From assembly GCA_964247055.1 (NCBI GenBank), contig OZ176050.1, positions 9,052,001 through 9,116,000 on the forward strand: DNA of 64,000 nucleotides, in the 5' to 3' direction. Origin of the DNA: Paragordius varius. Taxonomy: Eukaryota; Nematomorpha. Below the pieces are notes generated by a model that saw only the letters and a program-made list of their open reading frames with translations, ran no database searches and had not been told where the DNA came from. The position numbers and the translations under genes were made by a program. Shown piece by piece: positions 1 through 10,730 of the stretch (within the stretch, counting starts at the first letter, position 1; each line of letters starts with the position of its first letter).

Positions 1-698
1 GGCAAGAAATAGTAGTAAGATAAAGAAGTTATCTTACAATAATTATATTAGATTTACCTGCTCTGAAAGGGCCGTGATTTTATAAGCCAGTCTTTCAACT
101 GAATATTTATAATATCCTTAAATACAATAACTGAAGATATATTTTATCAAAAATCTGCAATATGACATCATATAAATTTTTTCCATCATCATGTAAAACC
201 ATTATAAATGGTAATATGAGGAGTACTATCAAGTATTGTTATTAATTTATATTTTTACTCTGCTGAAACTTTTGGGACTACTGCTCTGCCACATGTTAAT
301 CCTCTGGGTGGGAATAATCGGTAATATATCCTTATCAATTTCTATGTAATAATTTTTACGTTTCGTTTAATATTTTTAGCTCTGTTGAAACTTTTGGGAC
401 TACTGCTCTGCCACATATTCCATATACAATTACCGGTAGAGAGCGCGGGTATTATATTGTTTATTTTCAGATATAATATTTATATATGTGTGTGATTTTG
501 TTTTATATCAAAATAGCAAGGACAGGGCAATTATAATGTCGTGCGCCCCATAATAAGCTTTTTTAGGATCACGGATTTAATGATTTTTATTTTTCGTTGC
601 AAAAAGTCTGTACCATATATTTCCGATTTTTATATAAATATGGGACATTATTATATGTAATAGTTGACAAACAATATAATTAGTTTTAAAATATATAT

Positions 699-1915
699 AT
701 GACAAAATTTTTTGGTGTTCCAAATTGGTCCTTAAATCTCAAGGCCAGAGATGTCCGACTTAAATGCTTGCAAGGGCCGCATGTTGGTTGCTGCTTAAGA
801 AATGTGAAATACATGTTTTATTTTATGCATAAAATGTATGTTAATATACTTTTAAGGGGTAACCGAAAACGCAAAATAAGAAATCGCCGAACAATTCCCA
901 CATATGATATGCCGATATTATTACGCAATACAACAAATGCATTAGATTTTATTACTAATGAAATATACCCACCTGGAACAAGAAAATTGCGCAACGGATC
1001 ACTGTCCTATAGAGAGCGGGTGGAGATATATATAAGATATCTATCGGATCCTGGCTACCAATCAGGAGTGGCCCAGGACTACGTTATAGAACGTAGTTCT
1101 TTGACCAAAATAGTGCAGGAAGTTGCTCCACTGTGTTCTAACTTGCGCATAAAGTGGATGCAACTTCCCCAGGATCGAAATGACATGGAGAGAGCTAGAA
1201 ATCTTTGGCTATCCCGATTCAAGCTACCTTATATTGTGGGTGCAATTGATTGCACTCATATTGAAATAAAACAGCCTACACAATTTCTCCAATATTATAT
1301 TAATCTTAAAGGATATTTTTCATTGAATGTCCAAGTCACTGTTGACGCCGAAAAATTTACCTCCATAGAGGTTAATTCACCGGGAGGCATACATGGTGCC
1401 AGGATCTATAGCAACTCTCTTATCAGATCGATCCTGGAAGATATGGCAGAGTTGGTAGTTTGTTAGGTGATAGTGTGACAAAAAACCATTATCACACTAT
1501 TAAAGACACCCACAGCAGCGCACGAGATAAGGTATAATTATCTCCAGAGCAAAGAACGCATGTTGGTAGAGCGTGTGCTCGGTCAATGGAAGAGGGTATT
1601 TCCCATCTTAGGCAATAAGATCCGTGTCAAGACGGAAATCGTCACTGATTTGATACAATCATGTGGGGTATAGTTCAATATAGGTATATTTTATATTTAA
1701 TATGCGAATTTTACAGCATTTATATATCTATCTATAAGAAATATGTTCATTTTAGTTTGTACTCCATGAAATTATTTTTAATATTATAGGGAAGTACCTA
1801 AAAGCTATCGGTAATATTGAGGAGAACGAATTTGTAGGCCCATCAGACGATGAGACGGAGCCAATATCCAGTAGTCGGCAGGCAGGAATCGATAGAAGGA
1901 ATGATATTATGCTAT
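699..1915 (+). pseudogene. PIF/Harbinger (HARBI1-like) DDE transposase, outer copy, broken
   Basis: The frame from 699 reads through the hallmark first catalytic block (GAIDCTHIEI, near 1240) and into the block GGIHGARIYSNS near 1385, where family members have HD. Here the aspartate is glycine, so a catalytic residue is lost. The frame closes at 1466 after small deletions relative to the inner copy. Homology continues in other frames through the glutamate block ERVLGQWKRVFPIL (near 1565-1610). A likely intron then ends in ATTATAG near 1790, followed by a short acidic C-terminal exon (KAIGNIEENEFVGPSDDE). Inactive, but clearly the same protein as the 5095-3868 copy. Confidence 0.85.
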
Positions 1916-2421
1916 ATATTATTATTAATAATTTATGATTTACTATATTTATATAAATGCCAAATATATATTTATAACATATATTTATCTTGTAAAATAT
2001 TTAACATTTTAAGGTATGATAAAATCTCTTTAAAATAATCCTTGCAATTCGTGTGAGATTCTCTCGGCTCACATACCACACAGGAGCCCGTTACATCTAT
2101 AATAAATTATAAATATAATTATAATATTTTTGCCAATATTACTTAAAACAGATTCATCAGGTATATTGGGCTTTCAGGATTGTACATCCTGGTAGCAAAT
2201 AGTGATAATAAATTACAAAAAAAAATTTTTTAATAAAAATCCATATATTATATTTGAAATTTCTATAATATATATATATATACTGGGATAGGTGTGCACA
2301 GGACCTGGATATTGAGAATTAAATGTATTGTCATGTATTGAAATAAAATTATCTATAAAAGTAAAAATGAAATATACACCGGTGAATACGGAATCCGTGG
2401 CTGTATGAGTTATTTCTGAAT

Positions 2422-2727
2422 TTATATATTATGAATACTTTTTCTAACGGCAGATTCTCGAACCCCCGGAAGACACCAGTTTTTGGGAGATTTACGGTAG
2501 TGAAGCAAATTACTCAGAACCATTTCATGCCTGAGCAATTTGGGGGACGCCCTATTACCCGTCCTCCGGGCCATATCATTTTTTCTTTTGATACAAGCCC
2601 GAATATTGTCGTACATTTTTCGAGCACTTCTCTCGCATATATCATCATATCCCAAATTTCTCATTTCGTTAGCTAACGACTTGAAGGCCTTAAGCCTTTC
2701 TCCGTTAGTAAATTTATTAACGGTATT
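2422..2727 (-). CDS. Harbinger-encoded Myb/SANT-like protein, last exon, outer copy
   Basis: An exon of 102 codons starts after a splice acceptor (TATATTTCAG, read on -) and ends IHNI-stop. The visible core is basic and helical, with FTNGERLKAFKSLANEMRNL followed by SARKMYDNIRACIKRKND. This resembles the Myb/SANT-like DNA-binding proteins that PIF/Harbinger elements encode beside their transposase. The protein in this family helps bring transposase to the nucleus and to the element ends. The upstream exon is not identified, because the inner element is inserted 35 bases before this exon. The open frame runs upstream into that element's terminal repeat; that extension is not real coding sequence. 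Confidence 0.6.
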   Translation of the reverse strand, partial: NTVNKFTNGERLKAFKSLANEMRNLGYDDICERSARKMYDNIRACIKRKNDMARRTGNRASPKLLRHEMVLSNLLHYRKSPKNWCLPGVRESAVRKSIHNI

Positions 2728-2973
2728 CTGAAATATACACGGATAGCTATAAATAAAACTTAGGCCCATGTGAATGAGCCTCTTTTCAAGCTCATTCACA
2801 TGGATTATGGATTATGAAATAACATATGTTTGAGGGATGTGATTGAGTTTTTGAGGCGGGATTTTTGAAAAATCATATAATGGATAATACTTCCTCTTCT
2901 GCACGCGATTTATTAGTCGGTCCCATTAAAGAGTTAAGTTTTATTTATTTATAGCTATCCGTGTATATTTCAG

Positions 2974-3279
2974 AATACCGTTAATAAATTTACTAACGGA
3001 GAAAGGCTTAAGGCCTTCAAGTCGTTAGCTAACGAAATGAGAAATTTGGGATATGATGATATATGCGAGAGAAGTGCTCGAAAAATGTACGACAATATTC
3101 GGGCTTGTATCAAAAGAAAAAATGATATGGCCCGGAGGACGGGTAATAGGGCGTCCCCCAAATTGCTCAGGCATGAAATGGTTCTGAGCAATTTGCTTCA
3201 CTACCATAAATCTCCCAAAAACTGGTGTCTTCCGGGGGTTCGAGAATCTGCCGTTAGAAAAAGTATTCATAATATATAA
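2974..3279 (+). CDS. Harbinger-encoded Myb/SANT-like protein, last exon, inner copy
   Basis: It is the same 102-codon exon as in the outer copy, in opposite orientation, preceded by the acceptor TATATTTCAG at 2964-2973. The frame is open throughout and differs from the outer copy by only a few residues (for example HYHKSP against HYRKSP). It converges with the transposase of the same element. An upstream exon should lie between the left terminal repeat and 2960; none is clear in that 170-base stretch, so the start codon is unknown. The role is inferred from the element family, not from a recognised specific motif. Confidence 0.6.
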   Translation, partial: NTVNKFTNGERLKAFKSLANEMRNLGYDDICERSARKMYDNIRACIKRKNDMARRTGNRASPKLLRHEMVLSNLLHYHKSPKNWCLPGVRESAVRKSIHNI

Positions 3280-3313
3280 ATTCAGAAATAACTCATACAG
3301 CCACGGATTCCGT

Positions 3314-3600
3314 ATTCACCGGCGCCAGTATATTTCATTTTTACTTTTATAGATAATTTTATTTCAATCATGAAAAATCTTTTAAATCTCAATATTTAGG
3401 TCCAGTAAACACCGGTGCCAGTATATTTCATTTTTAATTATATAGATAATTTTATTTCAATAGATGACAATTCTTTTAATCAATATCCAATAAACACCGA
3501 TGCCACTATATTACATTTTTAATTTTATAGTAAATTTTATTTCAAATCATGAAAAATCTTTTAAATCTCAATATTTAGGTCCAGTAAACACCGGTGCCAG
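3314..3600 (+). repeat. Tandem repeat, about 90-bp unit, inside the inner Harbinger element
   Basis: The unit is headed by CACCGGTGCCAGTATATTTC and recurs with heads near 3318, 3408, 3496 and 3590. Each has the AT-rich body TTTTATAGATAATTTTATTTC. The outer element has only one equivalent unit (about 2330-2385), so the copy number changed after the two elements separated. Confidence 0.75.
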
Positions 3601-3867
3601 TCCTGAAAGCCCAATATACCCAAACGAATCTATTTTAAGTAATATTGGCAAAAATATTATAATTATTATATTTATAATTAATTATAGATGTAACGGGGTC
3701 CTGTGCGAGAGCCGAGAGAATCTCACACAAATTGCTTTTTCAAAGAGATTCTATCATACCTCAAAATGATTTTAAATATTTTACAAGATAAACACATGTT
3801 ATAAATATATTAAATTAGCATTTATATAATAAATATAGTAATCATAAATTATTAATAATAATATATC

Positions 3868-5095
3868 GCATAATATCATTCCTTCTATCGATTCCTGCCT
3901 GCCGACTATGGATATTGGCCCCGTCTCATCGTCTGATGGGCCTACAAATTCGTTCTCTTCAATATGACCGATGGCTTTTAGGTACTTTCGTATAATAGTA
4001 AAAATAATTTGATATGGAGCACAAACTAAAATGCACATATTTCTTATCGATATATGTAAAAATGCTGTAAAATGCGCATATCAAATATAAAACATACCTA
4101 TATTGAACAATACCCCACATGATTGTATCAAGTCAGGTACCATTTCCGTCTTGACACGGATCTTGTTGCCTAGGATGGGGAATACCCTCTTCCATTGACC
4201 GAGCACACGCTCTACCAACATGCGTTCTTTGCTGTGGATATAATTATAACGTATTTCATGCCCTGCTGTGGGTGTCTTTATTGGTGTGATTATGGTTTTT
4301 TGTATACCATAACCACTATCACCCAACAGACTTCCATACTCTGCCACATCTTCCAGGATCGATCTGACAGGAGAGTTGCTATAGATCCTGGCATCATGCA
4401 TGCCGCCCGGTGAATTCCCCTCTATAGAGGTAAATTTTTAGGCGTCAACAGTGACCTGGACGTTAAGCGAAAAGTATCCTTTACGATTTATAAAATCTTG
4501 GGCAAATTGTGTAGGCTGATTTATTTCTATATAAGTGCAATCAATTGCACCCACAATATAAGGTAGCCTGAATGATAGCCAAAGATTTCTAGCTCTCTCC
4601 ATGTCATTTCGATCCTGGGGAAGTTGCATCCACTTTATGCGCAAGTTAGAACACAGCGGAGCAACTTCCTGCACTATTTTGGTCAAAGAACTAGGTTCTA
4701 TAACGTAGTCCTGGGCCACTCCTGATTGGTAGCCAGGATCCGATAGATATCTTATATATATCTCCACCCGCTCTCTATAGGACAGTGATCCGTTGCGCAA
4801 TTTTCTTGTTCCAGGTGGGTATATTTCATTAGTAATAAAATCTAAGGCATTTGTTGTATTGCGTAATAATATCGGCATATCATATGTGTGAATTGTTCGG
4901 CGATTTCTTATTTTGCGTTTTCGGTTACCCCTTAAAAGTATATTAACATACATTATGTATAAAATAAAATGAAACATGTATTTCACATTTCTTAAGCAGC
5001 AACCAACATGCGGCCCTTGCAAACATTTAAGTCGAACATTTCTGGCCTTGAGATATAAGGACTAATTTGGAACACCAAAAAATTTTGTCATATAT
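3868..5095 (-). pseudogene. PIF/Harbinger (HARBI1-like) DDE transposase, inner copy, nearly intact
   Basis: Translated on -, it shows all three catalytic blocks: GAIDCTYIEI, GGMHDARIYSNS with the aspartate kept, and ERVLGQWKRVFPIL with the glutamate. GDSGYGIQKTIITPI, typical of the family, lies between the last two. Two nonsense changes are visible against the outer copy: a Trp codon to TAG near the start (about 5065) and a Glu codon to TAA at about 4438. The frame between and after them stays open to 4081. A small acidic C-terminal exon (about 3985-3868) lies after an intron. Harbinger transposases act in the nucleus with a Myb-like partner, which this element also encodes. Confidence 0.85.
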
Positions 5096-5124
5096 ATATT
5101 TTAAAACTATTTATATTGTTTGTC

Positions 5125-5355
5125 GTATATATTAAGGTGTTACAACTAGGGTTGTGCATTTGACTGCTTTCTTCAAAAGTCCGGTCAGACCATGGTTATG
5201 ACAACTTTTTAATTTATTTTTATCAAAACAATAGAAAAATTTAATTAGATTATATTATATATATATAAATATTTAATTATATATTTAACGGATATATTAA
5301 AAAATAAAATCCTACTATCTCATCCAAAAAAATTTAATGGTCACCAAAACCCTAT
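5125..5355. mobile_element. About 230-bp insert inside the inner Harbinger element
   Basis: The outer copy reads uninterrupted across this point (around 660-670), while the inner copy has about 231 extra bases between ATTGTTTGTC and CAACTATTAC. The insert contains GGTCAGACCATGG and ends in ACCAAAACCCTAT. No clear terminal repeats or target duplication were found, so its class is unknown. Confidence 0.55.
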
Positions 5356-6373
5356 CAACTATTACATATAATTATGTCCCATATTTATATAAAAATCGGA
5401 AATATATGGTACAGACTTTTCGCAACGAAAAATAAAAATCATTAAATCCGTGATCCTAAAAAAGCTTATTATGGGGCGCACGACATTATAATTGCCCTGT
5501 CCTTGCTATTTTGATATAAAACAAAATCACACACAATATATAAATATTATATCTGAAAATAAACAATATAATACCCGCGCTCTCTACCGGTAATTGTATA
5601 TGGAATATGTGGCAGAGCAGTAGTCCCAAAAGTTTCAACAGAGCTAAAAATATTAAACGAAACGTAAAAATTATTACATAGAAATTGATAAGGATATATT
5701 ACCGATTATTCCCACCCAGAGGATTAACATGTGGCAGAGCAGTAGTCCCAAAAGTTTCAGCAGAGTAAAAATATAAATTAATAACAATACTTGATAGTAC
5801 TCCTCATATTACCATTTATAATGGTTTTACATGATGATGGAAAAAATTTATATGATGTCATATTGCAGATTTTTGATAAAATATCTTCAGTTATTGTATT
5901 CAAGGATATTATAAATATTCAGTTGAAAGACTGGCTTAAAAATCACGCCCCTTTCAGGTAAATCCAATATAATTATAGTAAGATAACTTCTTTATCTTAC
6001 CACTAATTCTTGCCTAAATATATAAAAATATAGCACTAAAACATTATTACCTTTCGTAAGCATTTGCCCGAAAAATATTTTTTAATCCATGTCCAAAATT
6101 TCCAAAACCTACCATATACATATATTAAATATACTTTATTTAGGCTAATACAGTTTGCAGATTCCAAAAATTCTTCCTAGTTCTCGAGACGGCTTTTGTA
6201 ACAACCTTAATCCTGAAAAACCAGGATTAAAAATTCCTCCATCTCAACAGGATAAGGAAGGCTCATTCACCACCTGCTCAACTGGCTCATTCACATGGGC
6301 CTTAACTTTTTATGAGACCGACAAATAAATCGCGTGCAGAAGAGAAAGTATTTTCCATCATATGATTTTTCAA

Positions 6374-7845
6374 GCAAGTAAACAAGTAAAGGGTGTAGCG
6401 TCGGAAGATCGTCGGCCACCTGCCGTCAAGGCAATCCCTACCCACCCGTAATGCATTGAGCTTCAGAGCGGGGAAACACATCGGAGGTTGGGTTTGACGT
6501 TAGTATCTACATACATAATTAAAAGCCTTCATGTTAGTTGTGTTAATGGGAGTTAGTATAGTTAATAAGCTATATATATATATACATATATAGATATATT
6601 AAAAGAAATGTTAATTTCGCCTTGTTAAGTAGGTAAAAGCAATATTTGAGTTTAAATAACCGTACAAACAGGGTTTGATTACTCCAGAAAGTAATGTCAA
6701 AGGTCTATGTCGGATCAAATGTAGAGTTAATTTTAAGCTCTTATCTTTGGTGTGGAAGGGGGTCTTCTTTTGCTTCTAAATGAGTGTGGCCTTTAGGTAA
6801 ACCAATTTTGGAGATATTAGACATTACAAGCGTCAACGTTACCCCTTCGTGCGACCATGTTTCAGTTGTACCTTCAAATGGGACGCTAACCCGGGATAAG
6901 TGGTCGTTGAGCTTGCTCTGAGCTAAGTCTCAAACTCCGACCAACAGAGATGTCGGAGATTGGTAACCAGCCCTGCTCAAATATCAGCGGCTTTAACATT
7001 GCTTCCCAGGATGTCGTCCCACAAGGATTGGCTAATAGTCTAATCAGAGTCGCGTCTTGCATGCTTTATTTATACATTCAGTGGTACATTTTGTTCGTGG
7101 GATATCTGTGGGAAGCAGTCTATATTCTTAACTAACTGTATAGATGTTTACCATTAACAGATTTTGTTGTAAATATTACATCAATACCAACTGATTTTAA
7201 GAGAGCGTTGTAAAATAAAAATTTATACCTTAATTGCATCAATACTAACTGACATTAACAGAGCGTTGTAAATTAAAATTTATACCTTAATTACATCAAT
7301 ACTAACTGACATTAACAGATTGTAAAATAAAAATTTATACCTAAATACATCAATACTAACTGACATTAACAGAGCGTTGTAAAATAAAATTTATACCTTA
7401 ATTACATCAATACTAACTGACATTAACAGAGCGTTGTAAAATAAAATTTATACCTTATCCAGCAGTGGGAATTAACCTTAAAATACTACCGACTTAGCAA
7501 TAGTCCCATTTAATCTGGAGCAAAGTATCCGGTTCAAATAAAAATTGAATGGGAATCAGCCCTCAAATATCAGCGGTTCCGATGTTATCGTCATATAGCA
7601 GGGAAGTTTTGCGTTGGTTTCCAACGGGATAGGATTAGTAACTGGTGCGTTTCCTCGTTGTCAGGGGCTTAAAAGTGATCGAGGTTATCGGGGTATAATC
7701 GTAATCGCGTTCATCAGCACAGCCTCAAGAGCTCAGTTGGCCACAGTTATTGAAGTTTTTTCGGTAAGTTTTAAAGATCGGGGTCATTAGGAATTTACAT
7801 TCATTGTTCGATTCTAGCCTGGAGAGGATGTTGCGTCAGCCGGTC
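6374..7845. mobile_element. Unclassified 1.47-kb insertion with a 13-bp target duplication
   Basis: The insert is flanked by direct copies of TATGATTTTTCAA at 6361-6373 and 7846-7858. The uninterrupted form of this site is seen in the inner Harbinger copy (around 2863-2877). The insert is visibly richer in G and C than its surroundings, has no terminal inverted repeats and no long open frame, and holds five copies of a 57-bp tandem unit. A 13-base duplication is long for a DNA transposon and would suit target-primed retrotransposition, but no poly-A tail is seen. GTTCGATTC near 7806 resembles a Pol III B box; that could be chance. I cannot assign a family. Confidence 0.7.
7175..7457 (+). repeat. 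57-bp tandem repeat, about 5 copies, inside the unclassified insert
   Basis: The unit contains ATTACATCAATACTAACTGA, then CATTAACAGAGCGTTGTAAA and an AT-rich end. Successive units differ by a few substitutions and short deletions; the third lacks AGCG. Confidence 0.85.
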
Positions 7846-7956
7846 TATGATTTTTCAAAAATCCCGCCTCAAAAACTCGATCACCTCCTAAGCATATGTT
7901 TTCTCATAATCCATCCCATGTGAATGAGCTTGAAAATAGGGTCATTCACATGGGCC

Positions 7957-10730
7957 TTAATTGGTAAATTTTTTTTATTATTGTAGAAAAATGAAAATGC
8001 CAAAGAGAAGAGAAATTAAGGAAATTGATTATTTTTTTAAAACAATGGGGCAGTTGGATTGATATGCAAAAAATCAAGTGTCTTATAATTTGCTTCAGTA
8101 CGATGCGAAACATTAAAATAAAGGCAAAACATAATTGATTTTTGCAAAAATTAGAGTATCAATAAAATATTTTTAAACAACCAGGAAAAGCTGAATAAAC
8201 CAAAATCTCCTTTAATTTTTAGAAATAGATTGCAGAAAACAATAAACCCTATATAGGTTTATCAAAAATGTATGGTTGCCATTCAAGAAATTTGCCCTAT
8301 AATATTAAAAAATTTTATAATTCTATTGTGTCATACCACAGGGTAATATTGAAAATGGCCAATATTGTAAAATTAAAAAAAAAATTCTTTCAGATTTGAA
8401 TATTTGAGCGCTGGATGAGCGCATGATATAGCAAGTACTCGTTAATTAATTTTTGCTTAACACTCCTTACCGTGAAAAAGTTACAGCTATTGAGTCTAAT
8501 TTAATAATATGCTTTCTTTAATCTTTTTGGCGCATTAGACAAATGTAAAAAAATTCTTATCTCAAACTTTTTTGCCGCCTTTTTTTCCATAAATTTTTTA
8601 AATTTGCTAATGCAAGACGCAAATAAATGGTTATGGTTAAAAATCTAACTAATTAACTTAAAACAGGCTACATTTTACTAGCAAAAATTTTATATATTTT
8701 GATTTAAATATCAGCTGTTCGTTTCAATCATGTTTTGGAGCTGATTATACTTTCTAAACTTGATCAAATTTTTACTTGAATATCAAGAATAAATTCTGTT
8801 AATAAATTTAAGGCTTATTTTGTGGAATCCGCCACTGCGCGAATGGCTACATTCACAAGCATTGGGTCCACAACCCCATACCGTGATTCGAGCAAAAATT
8901 AAATATTAACCAATTAAAAATAGACCAATTTTTAATTTTTTACCGCAAAAGGAATCATTTATTTTTTTACAAATCAGAGTAATTTAAACAAAGGGTTTAT
9001 TTTAAATTTTAAAATATTTTTTTATGGTTTAACAAAAGTAAAATATAAATATTAAAAATATCTTTTTAATATGAAAAAACAATACAAAAGTCAGCGCACC
9101 AGGCGCAGTTTTTTTTAACTGAGAGCCATTACAGTATTGCGAAAAACAGCCCATCTGGTCACATTGTATCCAAGTGTTAATTTTTTGTTTTATAGAGCTA
9201 AATTTTATGATTGTTTTCAAGGTTCTAGCCTTCCTAAATTTAATAAAATTTAAACATAACCTTAAACTCGTTTTATCGACATTTTAACGGTCATAAAAGT
9301 ATTTTATAAGCTGTTACAGCTTCTAACTTTCATCAGTTTAATAAAAAAGTATCTAATATAGGTTCCATTAAAAAAATATCTTTTAAATATAAATAACATT
9401 GTAAAAAAATGTATATCTCACAATTTCTTGATCGATTAAAAAAAATCTAGTGAGCTACCCATTCATAAAATAAAAAAATTCAATTAACTGTTCACTATCG
9501 TATATTTTAATATGATTAATTAGGTTAATGCGTAAATGGTATGTTTTTAATATCAAAAAACTGGAATGTAAAACAAACTATTGTCGTTCAATAAGCATTT
9601 TATGGCCTTTGGTTTTATTATATTTTACTACCTGCCAAATAAATGAGATCATAATAATATACCATTTACAGTTCAAATTTACCCTTGAACAATTCAAATT
9701 TACCCTAAAAATAAATAATGTGTTTTGAACTAATATAACTCATTATTAATTAATAATATATTTTTATGGCATAGTTTATTATTTTTTCTGTATCATTGTA
9801 AATGGTATATAAATATAAGCAACTTTATAAATATGAGATTTTAGAAGATGGTAATTTTGCGATTTAAAGTAACACAATATAAAAAGGTTGTGGTTGCATA
9901 ATATTATGTTAGATAGTAACTACAGAAAGTTATCTTGAGAAATAATTTACCGGTTAATATATCCCTAAAAATTTTCTATAATATGCATTTAAATAAACAA
10001 ATGAAATGAATGCAATTTTTTTAGGTTTAAGTATTTTAACTATATTTACCAAGCGATTAATCCAATTTCTGATTTATTAAGAAACTCAGATTACTGGTTA
10101 TAAAGAATAGAAAATACTATTTGAGGAGAGAGTTGTCATTATAAAAGCTAATTTTCAAAGAGATTTTAATTAAACTAAAAAGATTAAGCTATCAAAATAA
10201 TAGTCACGATAAAAATTTGGAAAAAATTATGATTAATATAATATAAGAATACTTTATTTTATGAGTTTTATATATAAATATAAAATTGTCAATATTAGAA
10301 AACAAAATAGTAAAACTCGTAAAATAAATTTGTCTTTTCCCAGTAAAGAAATTTTTCGAACACGATTTATGGATGAGGCTAATAGACTTTGTGAGTTTTC
10401 AAATCCATGATGCATATCATTCAAAAATGTCGTTTGGTGTTTTATCTCAGATCCAATATCAATGGATAACTACGGTATAAAGAATTTAAAATAACCGATT
10501 TTAAAGCGGAAACTTTATTGGATAGTTCTTCAGTTAAATCATCATTATTTTTAAACTGTGAATATTCTTGCCAATTTTCAAGGTTCGATCTACGCATCAC
10601 ACGTGTAAAAGAGTGTAATAAAATTTTGTATCATCTGAATACGGCGTTTGCGTTTTATATTGTTTACTTGTTATGATGCCTAGAAGCTTTTATATAAATT
10701 AGCTATTTTATTATTGTATTCCATATAGAA
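7957..10730. other. AT-rich spacer upstream of SEC63
   Basis: There is no convincing coding exon on either strand in 2.8 kb. The only clear structure is a TA-flanked inverted-repeat element at 9662-9805. A GC-richer stretch near 8830-8890 and another near 9080-9170 stand out by composition but match nothing I recognise. Confidence 0.6.
9662..9805. mobile_element. Small inverted-repeat element (MITE), family 1, shortest copy
   Basis: It starts CCATTTACAGTTCAAATTTA and ends GTAAATGG, flanked by TA on both sides (9660-9661, 9806-9807), the target of Tc1/mariner elements. Two copies of a subterminal motif (AATTTACCCTTGAACAATTC) sit at the left end and none at the right. Confidence 0.75.

Larger units (their letters stand above)
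2763..6301 (+). mobile_element. PIF/Harbinger DNA transposon, inner full-length copy (3,539 bp)
   Basis: Both ends carry the same 18-base inverted repeat, GGCCCATGTGAATGAGCC, at 2763-2780 and reversed at 6284-6301. The flanks are a TTA duplication at 2760-2762 and 6302-6304. A second short inverted copy of the terminal motif lies at 2791-2803, so the left tip can fold on itself. The element carries a Myb/SANT-like gene on + (2974-3279) and a transposase on - (about 5095-3868), convergent. It inserted into another copy of its own family in opposite orientation, which makes this region look like a giant palindrome. Compared with the outer copy it has extra 90-bp tandem units (3314-3600) and a roughly 230-bp insert (5125-5355). 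Confidence 0.88.
1..7956 (-). mobile_element. PIF/Harbinger DNA transposon, outer copy, runs off the left edge and carries two nested insertions
   Basis: Its intact end is at 7956. The last 18 bases (7939-7956) are the inverted repeat GGCCCATGTGAATGACCC, and a TTA (7957-7959) follows, the target size of PIF/Harbinger elements. Going left, the element is cut by an unrelated insert (6374-7845) and by another copy of the same family (2763-6301), then resumes at 2762 and reaches the window start. Removing the two inserts restores a continuous match to the inner copy, including across the TTA at 2760-2762/6302-6304. It encodes a transposase on + and a small Myb/SANT-like protein on -, converging. 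By comparison with the inner copy, about 290 bases lie beyond the left edge. Confidence 0.85.

Noticed and set aside
1-6015. A true inverted duplication or foldback-replication palindrome
   Set aside because: The exact TTA duplications, terminal repeats and restored internal sequence after removing 2763-6304 explain it as one transposon inside another.
6950-7135. Open frame inside the unclassified insert
   Set aside because: Sixty-one codons with no resemblance to any family, no splice context, and next to a tandem array; likely chance.
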